Below, piece by piece: positions 28,154 to 37,709 of a stretch of DNA of 64,000 nucleotides. The notes beneath the pieces were generated by a model. The model worked only from the letters and a program-made list of their open reading frames with translations. It made no database searches and had not been told where the DNA came from. The DNA lies in contig JAUNVP010000011.1 in the NCBI GenBank assembly GCA_030537615.1, positions 39,221-103,220 of the forward strand. Direction: 5' to 3'. Both the position numbers and the translations under genes were made by a program. Positions within the stretch are counted from its first letter, which is position 1, and every line of letters begins with the position of its first letter. The DNA comes from Actinomycetaceae bacterium (GTDB lineage Bacteria > Actinomycetota > Actinomycetes > Actinomycetales > Actinomycetaceae).

Positions 28154-29215
28154 CTACTTCTCGCCGCCGAAGAACTTCTCCCACGGCATATCGAGAGGAG
28201 CATCGTGCTCGATAATTTCGTACAGGTAGCGACACAGGGGGAAATCTTCTTCCGAGATCACGCCGCGCTCGGTCAATGGTTCGAGTGCACCTCCGATGAC
28301 ACGGATCGCATTGACCCCTTCAAGAGTGACTCCCTTCATCAGCGAGTCACGCACTTCAGAAAATGGGGTTCCTTGGCCAACGTATTCGCCGGCGCGCACA
28401 TTCCGACCGCCCATTGAGGTGACGAACATGTCTCCGACGCCGCCTAAGCCGTCGGCGGTTTCGGGCACGCCACCGAGCAGAGTCATGAACTGACGCAGTT
28501 CCTTTTGGCCTTGCGCAAAGACCGCCGCATTGTAGTTGTAGCGAACGTAGCGGTCATCAGCTTTACCTTCCTTGATGAGTAGCCCCTGGCCCAGGCCCGC
28601 GGCGAAAGCGTAGATGTTCTTCGTGGCCGCTCCGATTTCATGGCCGAGGAAGTCCGTTGAGGTCCACACATGGTAGTAGTCCGTGCGGAAAAGGTCGGCG
28701 AGGTAATCGAGCGAATCCTGATCCTCACCGCAGAACACCACACACGTGTCGTGATGTACCGCGACCTCACCGGCAATCGAGGGGCCAACGATGGCCGACC
28801 AGGTGACTTGCTTGGCCAGTTCGGGGTCAAAGAAACCCCTGAGGACATCGGGAAGCATGTGGAGTGTTCCGTCCTCTTCGGCCTCCATCCCCTTGGTGAT
28901 TGACAGGACTTTCATTCCTGGCTTAACCAGCTGCGACAGGTGTTTGCCCGCGAAGTGAACGCCGAAGGAATTGACGCCACTCATGGCGACATCGGCCCCC
29001 TCAAAAGCCTTATCCGCATCTTCCAACTGGTACGCGGTGACTCCATCGTTCACTTTCAAACCCAGGTTGGGATGAGTTCCATCTTTTTGAATGGACTCGA
29101 TAATCTCCTGATCGAGGTGCGTTCCCACCAGATTGACGCGGTGCCCATTTTCCGTCAGTGGGAAAGTAAGCGCCGTTGCCATGATTCCGGCGCCAAGGAC
29201 GGCGATGGTTGCCAT
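28154..29215 (-). CDS. NAD(P)-dependent glycerol-3-phosphate dehydrogenase family protein
   Basis: A 353-residue protein with an N-terminal Rossmann motif (V-L-G-A-G-I-M-A-T-A-L) and the family's catalytic lysine region G-H-E-I-G-A-A-T-K-N-I-Y-A-F-A-A-G-L-G. It ends in a helical C-terminal domain with the G-G-V-G-D-M-F-V-T and G-R-N pattern. It differs from housekeeping GpsA (G-x-I-K-x-M-x-x-N-R motifs are altered). It lies 12 bp after a SorC regulator and beside a sugar ABC importer, so it may oxidise a polyol- or sugar-phosphate; the substrate is unproven. Confidence 0.8.
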   Translation of the reverse strand: MATIAVLGAGIMATALTFPLTENGHRVNLVGTHLDQEIIESIQKDGTHPNLGLKVNDGVTAYQLEDADKAFEGADVAMSGVNSFGVHFAGKHLSQLVKPGMKVLSITKGMEAEEDGTLHMLPDVLRGFFDPELAKQVTWSAIVGPSIAGEVAVHHDTCVVFCGEDQDSLDYLADLFRTDYYHVWTSTDFLGHEIGAATKNIYAFAAGLGQGLLIKEGKADDRYVRYNYNAAVFAQGQKELRQFMTLLGGVPETADGLGGVGDMFVTSMGGRNVRAGEYVGQGTPFSEVRDSLMKGVTLEGVNAIRVIGGALEPLTERGVISEEDFPLCRYLYEIIEHDAPLDMPWEKFFGGEK

Positions 29216-29227
29216 GATCTTCTCCTT

Positions 29228-30163
29228 TTATTCAATGAGTGCGAGTACTGATTGTGCAGTTTCTGAGTCAGTGATGACAGTTGATGCATATCCCGCGCGA
29301 ATCGCAGCGAGAAGTGCCGGAGCCTTGTCGGCGGTATCGACGATAGCGACCGTTTGTTTCGATTCTTTCAAGGCGTGGAGCCCTAGTGAGATCGTGCGTG
29401 CGTCAAGTTCGGAAGAAATCGGTTCTCCGTCAGAGTCGACAAAGTGCGACAAAATATCTCCGACTCCCCCACTTTTACGAATAGAGTCAATGTGTGAGGG
29501 CCGCAAGTATCCCGAGCGTACAAGGACGGAGTCGTGTGTCACCGATCCGGGCGAGTACACCGTGACATCAGCGCCAGCGGCAGCCTGAAGCGTTTCGGCA
29601 ATCACGGGCTCTTTGAGAAGCTGATTACTCAACTCGGTAGCTCCCACGATGGCAGGGGCCGGAAGGGTGTGGCCTATTCCCGGGCCTTTTTCCGCAAGAA
29701 TTCCAAGCGACCGCGCGATGGAATCATTACCTGAGCGCGTGGGGCCGCCATTGGTTTGGTAGGCCTTAACCCCCGGCGACCAGTTGTGAGGAAGTTGGAG
29801 CGCGACCCGGGCGAGGGTGCGCCCCCATGAGACGGCAACTGTCGAGGGGCGGGGGCGCATGTCAGCAAGAAATGATGCGGCAGCGCGCGACACATCGGTA
29901 CTCGCTGTTTCGATTCCGGGGCCGATAATTGCTTTGTCGATTGCGAAGGTGCGCATGAGAGCAGTTTCCAGTTCTCGGGTGCGCGCACGCGGATGGTTGA
30001 TAGTGATCGTTACGAGGCCAGTCTCGCGCGCTTGTTCCAGCAAACGGCCCACTGTCCACCGGGTACATCCCAGACGTTGCCCGATGGCAGCTTGCGTGAG
30101 ACCCTCGAAGTAGTACAGCTCAGCGGCCTCCAATATGAGGTCGCTTCGACTATCGTCACTCAT
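29228..30163 (-). CDS. SorC/DeoR-type sugar-responsive transcriptional regulator
   Basis: A 311-residue regulator. The N-terminal HTH (about residues 1-55: A-A-E-L-Y-Y-F-E-G-L-T-Q-A-A-I-G-Q-R-L) is followed by the SorC sugar-phosphate-binding domain, which has V-A-V-S-W-G-R-T-L and G-V-G-D-I-L-S-H-F near the end. SorC proteins bind phosphorylated sugars. It sits between the dehydrogenase and the permease genes on the same strand, and the dyad at 33631-33652 before the binding-protein gene is a candidate target. Confidence 0.9.
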   Translation of the reverse strand: MSDDSRSDLILEAAELYYFEGLTQAAIGQRLGCTRWTVGRLLEQARETGLVTITINHPRARTRELETALMRTFAIDKAIIGPGIETASTDVSRAAASFLADMRPRPSTVAVSWGRTLARVALQLPHNWSPGVKAYQTNGGPTRSGNDSIARSLGILAEKGPGIGHTLPAPAIVGATELSNQLLKEPVIAETLQAAAGADVTVYSPGSVTHDSVLVRSGYLRPSHIDSIRKSGGVGDILSHFVDSDGEPISSELDARTISLGLHALKESKQTVAIVDTADKAPALLAAIRAGYASTVITDSETAQSVLALIE

Positions 30164-30255
30164 CGGTCAGTCCCTCTCATGTCTCCCACCACTGTCCCAC
30201 ACAATGCGCATCTGTAGGGGCCACCGGGTCAAACTTGCACTTATGAGCAGGCAAT

Positions 30256-30285
30256 GAGGGGCGAGATTTTACGCTCTCGCCCCTC
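30256..30285 (-). terminator. terminator after the permease genes
   Basis: An 11-bp perfect stem GAGGGGCGAGA/TCTCGCCCCTC with an 8-nt loop lies between the second permease and the regulator gene, so the importer and regulator can be separate transcripts. Confidence 0.85.
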
Positions 30286-30298
30286 AACCGGTTCTGCT

Positions 30299-31177
30299 TT
30301 AGCCTTTGACGGATCCGGACATCAATCCCCCAACAAAGTACTTGCCGAGCAGGATATAGACGATGAGCGTCGGAATAGATGCGATGAGAGCGCCAGCCAT
30401 TGACGCCCCGTACTCCGACAGGATCGAGCCATTCGCGAGGTTGTTGAGTGCGAGCGTGACGGGCCCTCGCTGCGTACCCCCGCCGAAGAAGAGTGCAAAG
30501 AGGAAGTCATTCCAGGCAGATGTAAACTGCCAAATCAGCACGACGACAAAAGATGGTATCGAAATCGGCAGAACCACGGAGAAATACGTTCGCAGCATCC
30601 CCGCTCCGTCGACGCGCGCTGCTTCAATGAGCTCGGATGGCACCGACTCGTAGTAGTTGCGGAAGATGAGCGTCGTAATCGGAATACCGTAGACGACGTG
30701 CGCCAAGATTAGAGCTGGTATGCCCTGCGGTACTTGAAGCGCAAGAATCATCTTGAGCAGTGGAATCATGACCGCCTGGTAGGGAATGAACATTCCAAAC
30801 AAGATCAGCGTGAACACGACATTCGCTCCCGGGAAGCGCCACCTGGACAGTACGAAACCGTTTGCGGAGCCGAGCATTGCCGAGATGATTGACGATGGAA
30901 TAACCATCATGAGCGTGCGTACAAGTGCCGGCGACAGGTCATTCCACGCTTTAGTCCAGTTGGAAAACTCCCACGTTTGGGGAAGGAACCAGGTGCGCGA
31001 CGGATCCGCATCTCCAACGCCCTTAAACGACGTAATGAAAAGGACATAGACGGGAATGAGCACAATGGCGAGTGAAAAGATCAAGAGCGCGTAGCGGATG
31101 GCCTTTCCAGCCGGGGTGGTACGCACCGCTAGTTGATCGCTCGGTTTGAAAACCTTATTCGGGGTTGCGACACTCAT
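30299..31177 (-). CDS. sugar ABC transporter permease (MalG-type)
   Basis: A 292-residue membrane component of a CUT1-type carbohydrate importer. It has six predicted helices and the EAA loop E-A-A-R-V-D-G-A-G-M-L-R-T-Y-F near residue 197, which docks with the ATPase. The N-terminal 30 residues are cytosolic. It overlaps or abuts the first permease at 31177 (TGATG). No ATPase subunit is encoded nearby; a shared MsiK/MalK-like ATPase elsewhere is likely, as is known in actinobacteria. Confidence 0.93.
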   Translation of the reverse strand: MSVATPNKVFKPSDQLAVRTTPAGKAIRYALLIFSLAIVLIPVYVLFITSFKGVGDADPSRTWFLPQTWEFSNWTKAWNDLSPALVRTLMMVIPSSIISAMLGSANGFVLSRWRFPGANVVFTLILFGMFIPYQAVMIPLLKMILALQVPQGIPALILAHVVYGIPITTLIFRNYYESVPSELIEAARVDGAGMLRTYFSVVLPISIPSFVVVLIWQFTSAWNDFLFALFFGGGTQRGPVTLALNNLANGSILSEYGASMAGALIASIPTLIVYILLGKYFVGGLMSGSVKG

Positions 31178-32118
31178 CAGTTCCGATCCTCCTTCGCATC
31201 GTAAATGAGGTAGGGAATGACGGCGATCGCCACCAGAATGAGGAGCACTGCGCCGACGGCGGCCGACATGGAGTAGTCACCGTCAGTCATGTAGTTGAAC
31301 ATGTCGATAGCGGGAACTTTCGTTGCGTAGGTACGCTGATCCGTAATCGACATGATGAGGTCGAATGATTTGAGCGACATATGACCAATGATGATGACCG
31401 CGGAAAGAGCGACAGGAGCTAACTGCGGGAAGATGACATATCGGTAGATCTTCCACTCCGATGCCCCATCCACGCGGGCTGCTTCGCGTAGCTCGGCCGG
31501 AATCCCTCTGAAGCCCGCGAGGAATAGTGCCATGACGTAGCCCGATAACTGCCAGATAGCAGGAATTGCGATGGCGAGGATACCCGTCGAGATGTTTTGC
31601 GCCCACGGGTTTTGCAAGAATCCTAGCCCCACCATTTGGAACAGTCGGTTGAGTCCGGCGGCGTCCTCACCCTGCGCTGAGTTGAGTAGCCACTTCCACA
31701 CCACACCGGAAGCCACGAAAGAGACTGCCATGGGAAAGAGGAAGATCGAGCGGAAAATTCCTTCTCCCGCGATGGGTTTTTCGAGAATCCACGCCCAGAT
31801 GAACCCGAGACACAGCGTCCCGATGAGGAAAGCCACAGTCATGAGGATGAGATTCTTGAGCGAATGAATGAAGTCGGCATCGCCGAATAGGGTGACGTAG
31901 TTTTCGAAGCCAACGAAAGAAGATTCTTTCGCACCGGTTGACTGGGCTACGGTATGCGCGTCGAGCATTGACATATAGAAGTTATGCCCGATGAGGCCGT
32001 ACACAAAGATCCCGACGAGGATGACGGACGGTGCGATGAGAATAAGTGGCGGGCCGTATTGCCGCAACCGCAATGCCAGCGGTTTTTTCGAGACGGAAAC
32101 GTGTGGTTTGTTAGCCAA
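31177..32118 (-). CDS. sugar ABC transporter permease (MalF-type)
   Basis: A 313-residue partner permease with a polar N-terminus and about six helices. The coupling loop is R-E-A-A-R-V-D-G-A-S-E-W-K-I-Y-R near residue 212. It lies 65 bp downstream of the binding-protein gene, separated by a hairpin that would lower permease expression relative to the binding protein. Substrate cannot be read from sequence. Confidence 0.93.
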   Translation of the reverse strand: MANKPHVSVSKKPLALRLRQYGPPLILIAPSVILVGIFVYGLIGHNFYMSMLDAHTVAQSTGAKESSFVGFENYVTLFGDADFIHSLKNLILMTVAFLIGTLCLGFIWAWILEKPIAGEGIFRSIFLFPMAVSFVASGVVWKWLLNSAQGEDAAGLNRLFQMVGLGFLQNPWAQNISTGILAIAIPAIWQLSGYVMALFLAGFRGIPAELREAARVDGASEWKIYRYVIFPQLAPVALSAVIIIGHMSLKSFDLIMSITDQRTYATKVPAIDMFNYMTDGDYSMSAAVGAVLLILVAIAVIPYLIYDAKEDRN

Positions 32119-32136
32119 TGCTCGCTCCTAACGCTC

Positions 32137-32171
32137 AGTGGAGTGGCCGGGGATCACCCGACCACTCCACT
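32137..32171 (-). terminator. attenuating hairpin between binding-protein and permease genes
   Basis: A 10-bp perfect stem AGTGGAGTGG/CCACTCCACT with a GC-rich 15-nt loop immediately follows the binding-protein stop. It is typical of intercistronic hairpins that stabilise the upstream message. Confidence 0.7.
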
Positions 32172-32183
32172 ATTTATGCGTCG

Positions 32184-33509
32184 TTATTTACCGATACCAT
32201 CGGTGGCTTTGACCAGCTCCTGCTGGAACTCGTCGAGTGACGAACCACCCTCCACGAACTTCGCTACCGCGTCGTTAATGGCATTGGACATCTTGACCGG
32301 CAAAGCCGCGCCGTGGGCGATCGAAGACACGATCGTGTCCGAACCGAAGGATTCCATGGCATTTTGTTGGTAGTCGGAGAATTCGCCCTTTTCAGCATCC
32401 GTGAGGTCGGAGCGAGCGGGAATCGAGCCCTTGACCTTGTTGAAGGCAATCTGGCCTTCCTTGGAAGAAACGGTCTGCAACCAAGCCTTGGTGCCGCCCG
32501 GGTGCGGCGCACCGACGGGGAGAGTGAACGAGTCGGCGAGGAAGTCGAAGATTCCATCCGTTCCCGGAACCGGGAAGTAGATGTAATCCTGACCGGCAAC
32601 CTTGTTCTGTGAATCGAACGAAGCGATCGCCCAGTCACCCATCACGTTGTAGGCAGCCTTGCCATCAACGACGAGCTGCATGGCAGGCTCCCAGTCTTCG
32701 GAGTACAGCGACGGATCCGTGAACGTCAGGAGCTTCTCGAAGTGTCCGAGCGCCTTCTTCACGCCATCGGAATCCCACGCGGTTGATCCATCAAAGAGGC
32801 CGTTGTAACCGTCGGCACCGAGGTCGGCGATGAGCACGGTTTCAAGGAGCTGGCTTTGTGTCCAAGCCATACCCAGAGTCAGCGGGGTCTTACCGGCAGC
32901 CTTGATCTTTTCCATATCCGCCAGCCAGGCATCCATATCCGCCGGTACAGCGGCCGGGTCAATACCTGCCTCTTCAAGTACTGTCGGGTTTGCCCACACC
33001 ACATTTGCTCGGTGGACATTCGACGGGATCGAGTAGATTGCACCGTCTACCGTGAGTCGGTCAATCAACGATGCGGGGAAAGCATCACGAAGTTTCAGTT
33101 CATCGTACAGACCGGCAATATCGGTGATCTGAGCGGCATCAATGTAGTCCGTGAGCTCAGCGCCAGCATGAGCCTGGAACGTATCGGGCGGGTTGTTTGC
33201 TGCAAGATCGGCCGCGAGCTTCTGTTTCGCTTGGCTACCGCCACCACCGGCAAGAGCGGCGTTGATGAATTCGGTATCCGGATTCTGCTCGTTGAATACT
33301 TCCACGAGTGCTTCGAGACCCAGTTTCTCAGAACCGGCCTCCCACCATGTGGTTACGGAGACTTGAGAAGCATCTCCTTCCCACGGCTTTTCAGTTGTGG
33401 TTCCCTCTCCCGTGTCGGCGGGTTCTCCGCCACCGGAATCACCACCCCCGCAGGCCGCGAGTGTGAGGCTCAGAGCCGCTACTCCGGCAAGCGCTACCAT
33501 TCGACGCAT
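32184..33509 (-). CDS. sugar ABC transporter substrate-binding lipoprotein
   Basis: A 441-residue extracytoplasmic solute-binding protein of CUT1 type. The signal peptide ends in the lipobox T-L-A-A-C with lipidated C20, followed by a G/S/E-rich linker. The mature domain shows V-T-T-W-W-E-A-G-S, F-Q-A-H-A-G-A-E-L and the C-terminal D-T-I-V-S-S pattern of family 1 binding proteins. ATG 33509 is supported by AAGGAG 5-6 bp upstream. It leads the importer operon. Confidence 0.93.
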   Translation of the reverse strand: MRRMVALAGVAALSLTLAACGGGDSGGGEPADTGEGTTTEKPWEGDASQVSVTTWWEAGSEKLGLEALVEVFNEQNPDTEFINAALAGGGGSQAKQKLAADLAANNPPDTFQAHAGAELTDYIDAAQITDIAGLYDELKLRDAFPASLIDRLTVDGAIYSIPSNVHRANVVWANPTVLEEAGIDPAAVPADMDAWLADMEKIKAAGKTPLTLGMAWTQSQLLETVLIADLGADGYNGLFDGSTAWDSDGVKKALGHFEKLLTFTDPSLYSEDWEPAMQLVVDGKAAYNVMGDWAIASFDSQNKVAGQDYIYFPVPGTDGIFDFLADSFTLPVGAPHPGGTKAWLQTVSSKEGQIAFNKVKGSIPARSDLTDAEKGEFSDYQQNAMESFGSDTIVSSIAHGAALPVKMSNAINDAVAKFVEGGSSLDEFQQELVKATDGIGK

Positions 33510-33630
33510 TGTCTCTCCTTGTCCCTTCGCGCATCGGCGCACGATTCTGTCTACGTGGGACCGTCATTAGTCCCTGCCCTTATCATTCCGTGTCGAGCAC
33601 TCGGAGTCAGTATTTTCATGCATTGGTCAT

Positions 33631-33652
33631 CAAATCGACACATTTCGATTTG
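33631..33652. promoter_or_regulatory. operator-like dyad before the sugar importer operon
   Basis: A perfect 8-bp inverted repeat CAAATCGA-CACATT-TCGATTTG lies about 120 bp upstream of the binding-protein gene. On the minus strand it overlaps a possible -35 (TTTGAT) 16 bp before TACTGA. It is a candidate site for the nearby SorC regulator, or for a LacI-type one. Confidence 0.55.
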
Positions 33653-33679
33653 GTAACTATCGACTACTGAACAAAAGAC

Positions 33680-33718
33680 GTGGGTGTATCCACACAAAGT
33701 ATGTGTGAATACACCCAC
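33680..33718 (-). terminator. terminator after mdh
   Basis: A hairpin with arms GTGGGTGTATCCACAC and GTGTGAATACACCCAC (one mismatch) and a 7-nt loop lies just downstream of mdh on the minus strand. Confidence 0.8.
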
Positions 33719-33731
33719 AATAGGTGTCTAT

Positions 33732-34790
<1,059 letters not shown>

Positions 34791-34818
34791 TTAAAATGGT
34801 GGACAAAGGAGGGGCATC

Positions 34819-35958
34819 ATGCGGAATATTCCCAAGGCAAAAGGTATCGAAAAGCAGCGACGCAAAGATGCGATCGCACGAGCGAAGCAGGTGGCGAAAC
34901 AGGTGAAGAAAGCACAAAAAACCGCCGTTAAAAAGACCCGACAATTGATTGAGTCTCAACCGGCAGATTGGACTGCTGACCCACGTGAGCTGCTACGAGT
35001 ACCAGCCGATTTTGAACTGGCTAAGTTCAACCGGGCCGGAACCCCCGGTTGGGAGGCCGGAAAGAAACCCGGTAAGAAAATGATGAAACGTCGAGCTGAG
35101 CTTATGGCCGAGCTCCAAGAGCGCCTCTACGCCCAATCGAAAGAGGGCGCGTCAGACGCCCTCCTCGTTGTGGTTCAAGGCCTTGACACGGCAGGCAAAG
35201 GGGGCGTCGCTCGGCACGTTATCTCACAGGTTGATCCCCAAGGTATCCATCTCAAGGCATTCAAAGCTCCCACCGAAGAAGAACGCCAGCACCATTTCCT
35301 TTGGCGGGTGGAGCGCGAACTCCCCAAGCCCGGTATTATCGGCCTCTTCGATCGGTCCCACTATGAAGATCTGCTCGTCCCCACCGCCCAGGCGCGCTCG
35401 GGCCACACCGATGGCAAGGGCAGGAGCTGGGTGGTCAGCGAGGACGAACTGAACTCGCGGTACCACGACATTTACGAGATGGAGAAGGCCGCCATAGAAC
35501 GCGGAACCCGAGTTCTCAAGTTCTGTCTCATGGTCTCCTACGAAGAACAGGGGAAGCGACTACGCGAGCGTCTCGATCGTCCAGACAAACACTGGAAGTA
35601 TTCCCCGCACGATCTCGATGTCCGCGACGACTGGTCGGCTTATCAGGACACCTACGAAGAAATTCTCCGCCGCACCTCAACGGAGATCGCACCATGGTAT
35701 GTCATTCCGGCAGACCGCAAGTGGTACGTACGCCTGGTCATTACCGAGATCATTACCCGTACGCTCGCCGATATGGATCCGCAATGGCCAACCGCGAATT
35801 TCGATATCGAACGCGAAAAAGCACGTCTCGCTCTGACGATGACCGACGAAGCGCTCGTCGAATATCAGGCCGAACGTGTCGACATGCTTGCAAAAGTTGC
35901 CGCTGAAGAAGCGGAGATCAAGACTCGCGCCAGCTGGTTGCGCAACGACGGAAAGTAA
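34819..35958 (+). CDS. ppk2: polyphosphate kinase 2 family protein
   Basis: A class-I-type PPK2 domain of 379 residues. Walker A G-L-D-T-A-G-K-G-G lies at residues 121-129, and Walker B G-L-F-D-R-S-H-Y-E-D at 175-184. An R-G-T-R lid follows. A lysine-rich helical N-terminus of about 45 residues precedes the domain. PPK2 uses polyphosphate to make nucleotides or the reverse. It is monocistronic with AAAGGAGG before the ATG and a strong terminator after. The ppx at 11.9 kb is its functional counterpart. Confidence 0.93.
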   Translation: MRNIPKAKGIEKQRRKDAIARAKQVAKQVKKAQKTAVKKTRQLIESQPADWTADPRELLRVPADFELAKFNRAGTPGWEAGKKPGKKMMKRRAELMAELQERLYAQSKEGASDALLVVVQGLDTAGKGGVARHVISQVDPQGIHLKAFKAPTEEERQHHFLWRVERELPKPGIIGLFDRSHYEDLLVPTAQARSGHTDGKGRSWVVSEDELNSRYHDIYEMEKAAIERGTRVLKFCLMVSYEEQGKRLRERLDRPDKHWKYSPHDLDVRDDWSAYQDTYEEILRRTSTEIAPWYVIPADRKWYVRLVITEIITRTLADMDPQWPTANFDIEREKARLALTMTDEALVEYQAERVDMLAKVAAEEAEIKTRASWLRNDGK

Positions 35959-35967
35959 TCGCACATC

Positions 35968-36001
35968 ACAGCGGGGCCCACCGATCGGTGGGCCCCGCTG
36001 T
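35968..36001. terminator. bidirectional terminator between ppk2 and pgi
   Basis: A perfect self-complementary GC-rich stem (ACAGCGGGGCCCACCGA and its complement) lies between convergent gene ends. Confidence 0.9.
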
Positions 36002-36009
36002 GGTCACTT

Positions 36010-37677
36010 TTAGTTTCGGTTATCGAGATAGAACTCGATGAGCGAACGCGTCGATGAATCTTGTTTCGCCAACACGTCGCGATCTCCAGCGACAGCCGGA
36101 GTGAGTTCCTTCGCGAGTTGTTTGCCCAACTCGACACCCCACTGGTCGAATGAGTCGATCCCCCACACGACTCCCTGCACAAATGTAATGTGCTCGTACA
36201 GGGCGATGAGAGAGCCGAGTACCCGTGGTGTCAGTGCCGCCGCCATGATCGATGTCGTCGGCTTATTTCCTTCGAATACACGAGCAGAAACAATTTCCTC
36301 CGGAGTTCCTTCGGCGCGCACTTCATCGGCCGTCTTCCCAAATGCGAGAGCCTTGGTTTGGGCGAAGAAGTTCCCCAAGAACAGCTCGTGCATGTCGGCA
36401 TCGCCATCCTTAATCGCCCAGGTCGGATTGGCGAATGCGATAAAGTCCGCGGGGATCAGACGGGTTCCCTGGTGGATGAGCTGATAGAACGCGTGCTGAC
36501 CGTTCGTGCCCGGCTCGCCCCAGAACACTTCGCCGGTATGGTAGGTCACCGGATCGCCAGCGTAGGTCACCGACTTCCCGTTCGACTCCATCGTCAGCTG
36601 CTGGAGGTAGGCAGGGAAGCGATGCAAGTACTGCGCGTACGGCAAAACTGCGTGCGTATGAGCGTCAAGGAAATTCGTGTACCACACGTTGAGCAATCCC
36701 ATGAGAGCGGGAACGTTACGGTTCCATTCAGCAGTACGGAAATGCTCATCGACGTCGTGGAATCCGACGAGGAATTCGGCAAAATTTTCCGGTCCGAGGA
36801 CAATGGCAAGAGAGGTTCCCACCGCTGAATCGACGGAGTAACGACCACCTACCCAATTCCAGAATCCAAACGCATTGACCGGGTCAATACCAAATGCCTC
36901 AACTTTATCGAGTGCGGTTGACACTGCGACAAAATGCTTGCGCACCGCATCGGCCTCGGACGCGCCCTCCAGCGCTCCCTTTTCTCGTAGGCTCCGCAGA
37001 AGCCACTCGCGCACGACGCGGGCATTGGTCAATGTTTCAAGCGTCGTGAAAGTCTTGGACGCAACGATCACGAGCGTCGTCTCGGGATCGAGATCCTTGA
37101 CTTTTTCCCCTGCATCAGTCGGATCGATATTGGAAATGTAGCGCGCTGACAGCCCTTCTTTGACGTAGGGCTTGAGCGCCTCATACACCATTACCGGCCC
37201 CAGATCAGAACCGCCGATACCAATATTGACCACGGTTTCAATCGGTTTGCCTGTTACACCGACCCAGTCGCCCGAGCGCACCCGGTTGGCAAAGTCATAG
37301 ATTTTCTTCAGCTCAGCATGAACGTCGGCAACAACGTCTTGCCCATCGACGGTCAGTTCGGCATCGGCCGGCTTACGCAAAGCCGTGTGGAGTACCGCGC
37401 GATCCTCTGTCACGTTGATGTGCTCGCCGGAGAACATGGCATCAGTTCGCTCGCGAAGCTTCACCTCGTCGGCAAGTTCGATGAGAGCGGACAATATATC
37501 GTCGGTCAGAAGGTTCTTCGACAAATCAACACGCAACTGCCCCAGGTCAAAGGTGAACTTGTTAGCTCGCTCAGGATCGCTGTCAAACCACTCGCGAAGG
37601 TTTGGGTGAAAGTCTGTTGCGATGGCGCCGAGTGCTTTCCACGCAGATGTCAATGTCGGATCTACAGGAGTTGTCAT
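36010..37677 (-). CDS. pgi: glucose-6-phosphate isomerase
   Basis: Interconverts glucose-6-phosphate and fructose-6-phosphate. The 555-residue protein carries the SIS folds with [13 protein letters not shown] and K-T-F-T-T-L-E-T. The substrate segment [12 protein letters not shown] and the C-terminal [11 protein letters not shown] are conserved; catalytic E and H are in M-E-S-N-G-K-S and the Y-H-T-G-E-V-F-W-G region. It starts 32 bp after the stop of the two-domain phosphofructokinase, so the two successive glycolytic enzymes are encoded together. Confidence 0.97.
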   Translation of the reverse strand: MTTPVDPTLTSAWKALGAIATDFHPNLREWFDSDPERANKFTFDLGQLRVDLSKNLLTDDILSALIELADEVKLRERTDAMFSGEHINVTEDRAVLHTALRKPADAELTVDGQDVVADVHAELKKIYDFANRVRSGDWVGVTGKPIETVVNIGIGGSDLGPVMVYEALKPYVKEGLSARYISNIDPTDAGEKVKDLDPETTLVIVASKTFTTLETLTNARVVREWLLRSLREKGALEGASEADAVRKHFVAVSTALDKVEAFGIDPVNAFGFWNWVGGRYSVDSAVGTSLAIVLGPENFAEFLVGFHDVDEHFRTAEWNRNVPALMGLLNVWYTNFLDAHTHAVLPYAQYLHRFPAYLQQLTMESNGKSVTYAGDPVTYHTGEVFWGEPGTNGQHAFYQLIHQGTRLIPADFIAFANPTWAIKDGDADMHELFLGNFFAQTKALAFGKTADEVRAEGTPEEIVSARVFEGNKPTTSIMAAALTPRVLGSLIALYEHITFVQGVVWGIDSFDQWGVELGKQLAKELTPAVAGDRDVLAKQDSSTRSLIEFYLDNRN

Positions 37678-37709
37678 AGTGTCCTCTAATTCGTTGTTGT
37701 CTGTGCCGC

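Noticed and set aside
28154..29215. Housekeeping gpsA
   Set aside because: The sequence departs from GpsA in several conserved blocks and the gene belongs to a regulated sugar cluster.
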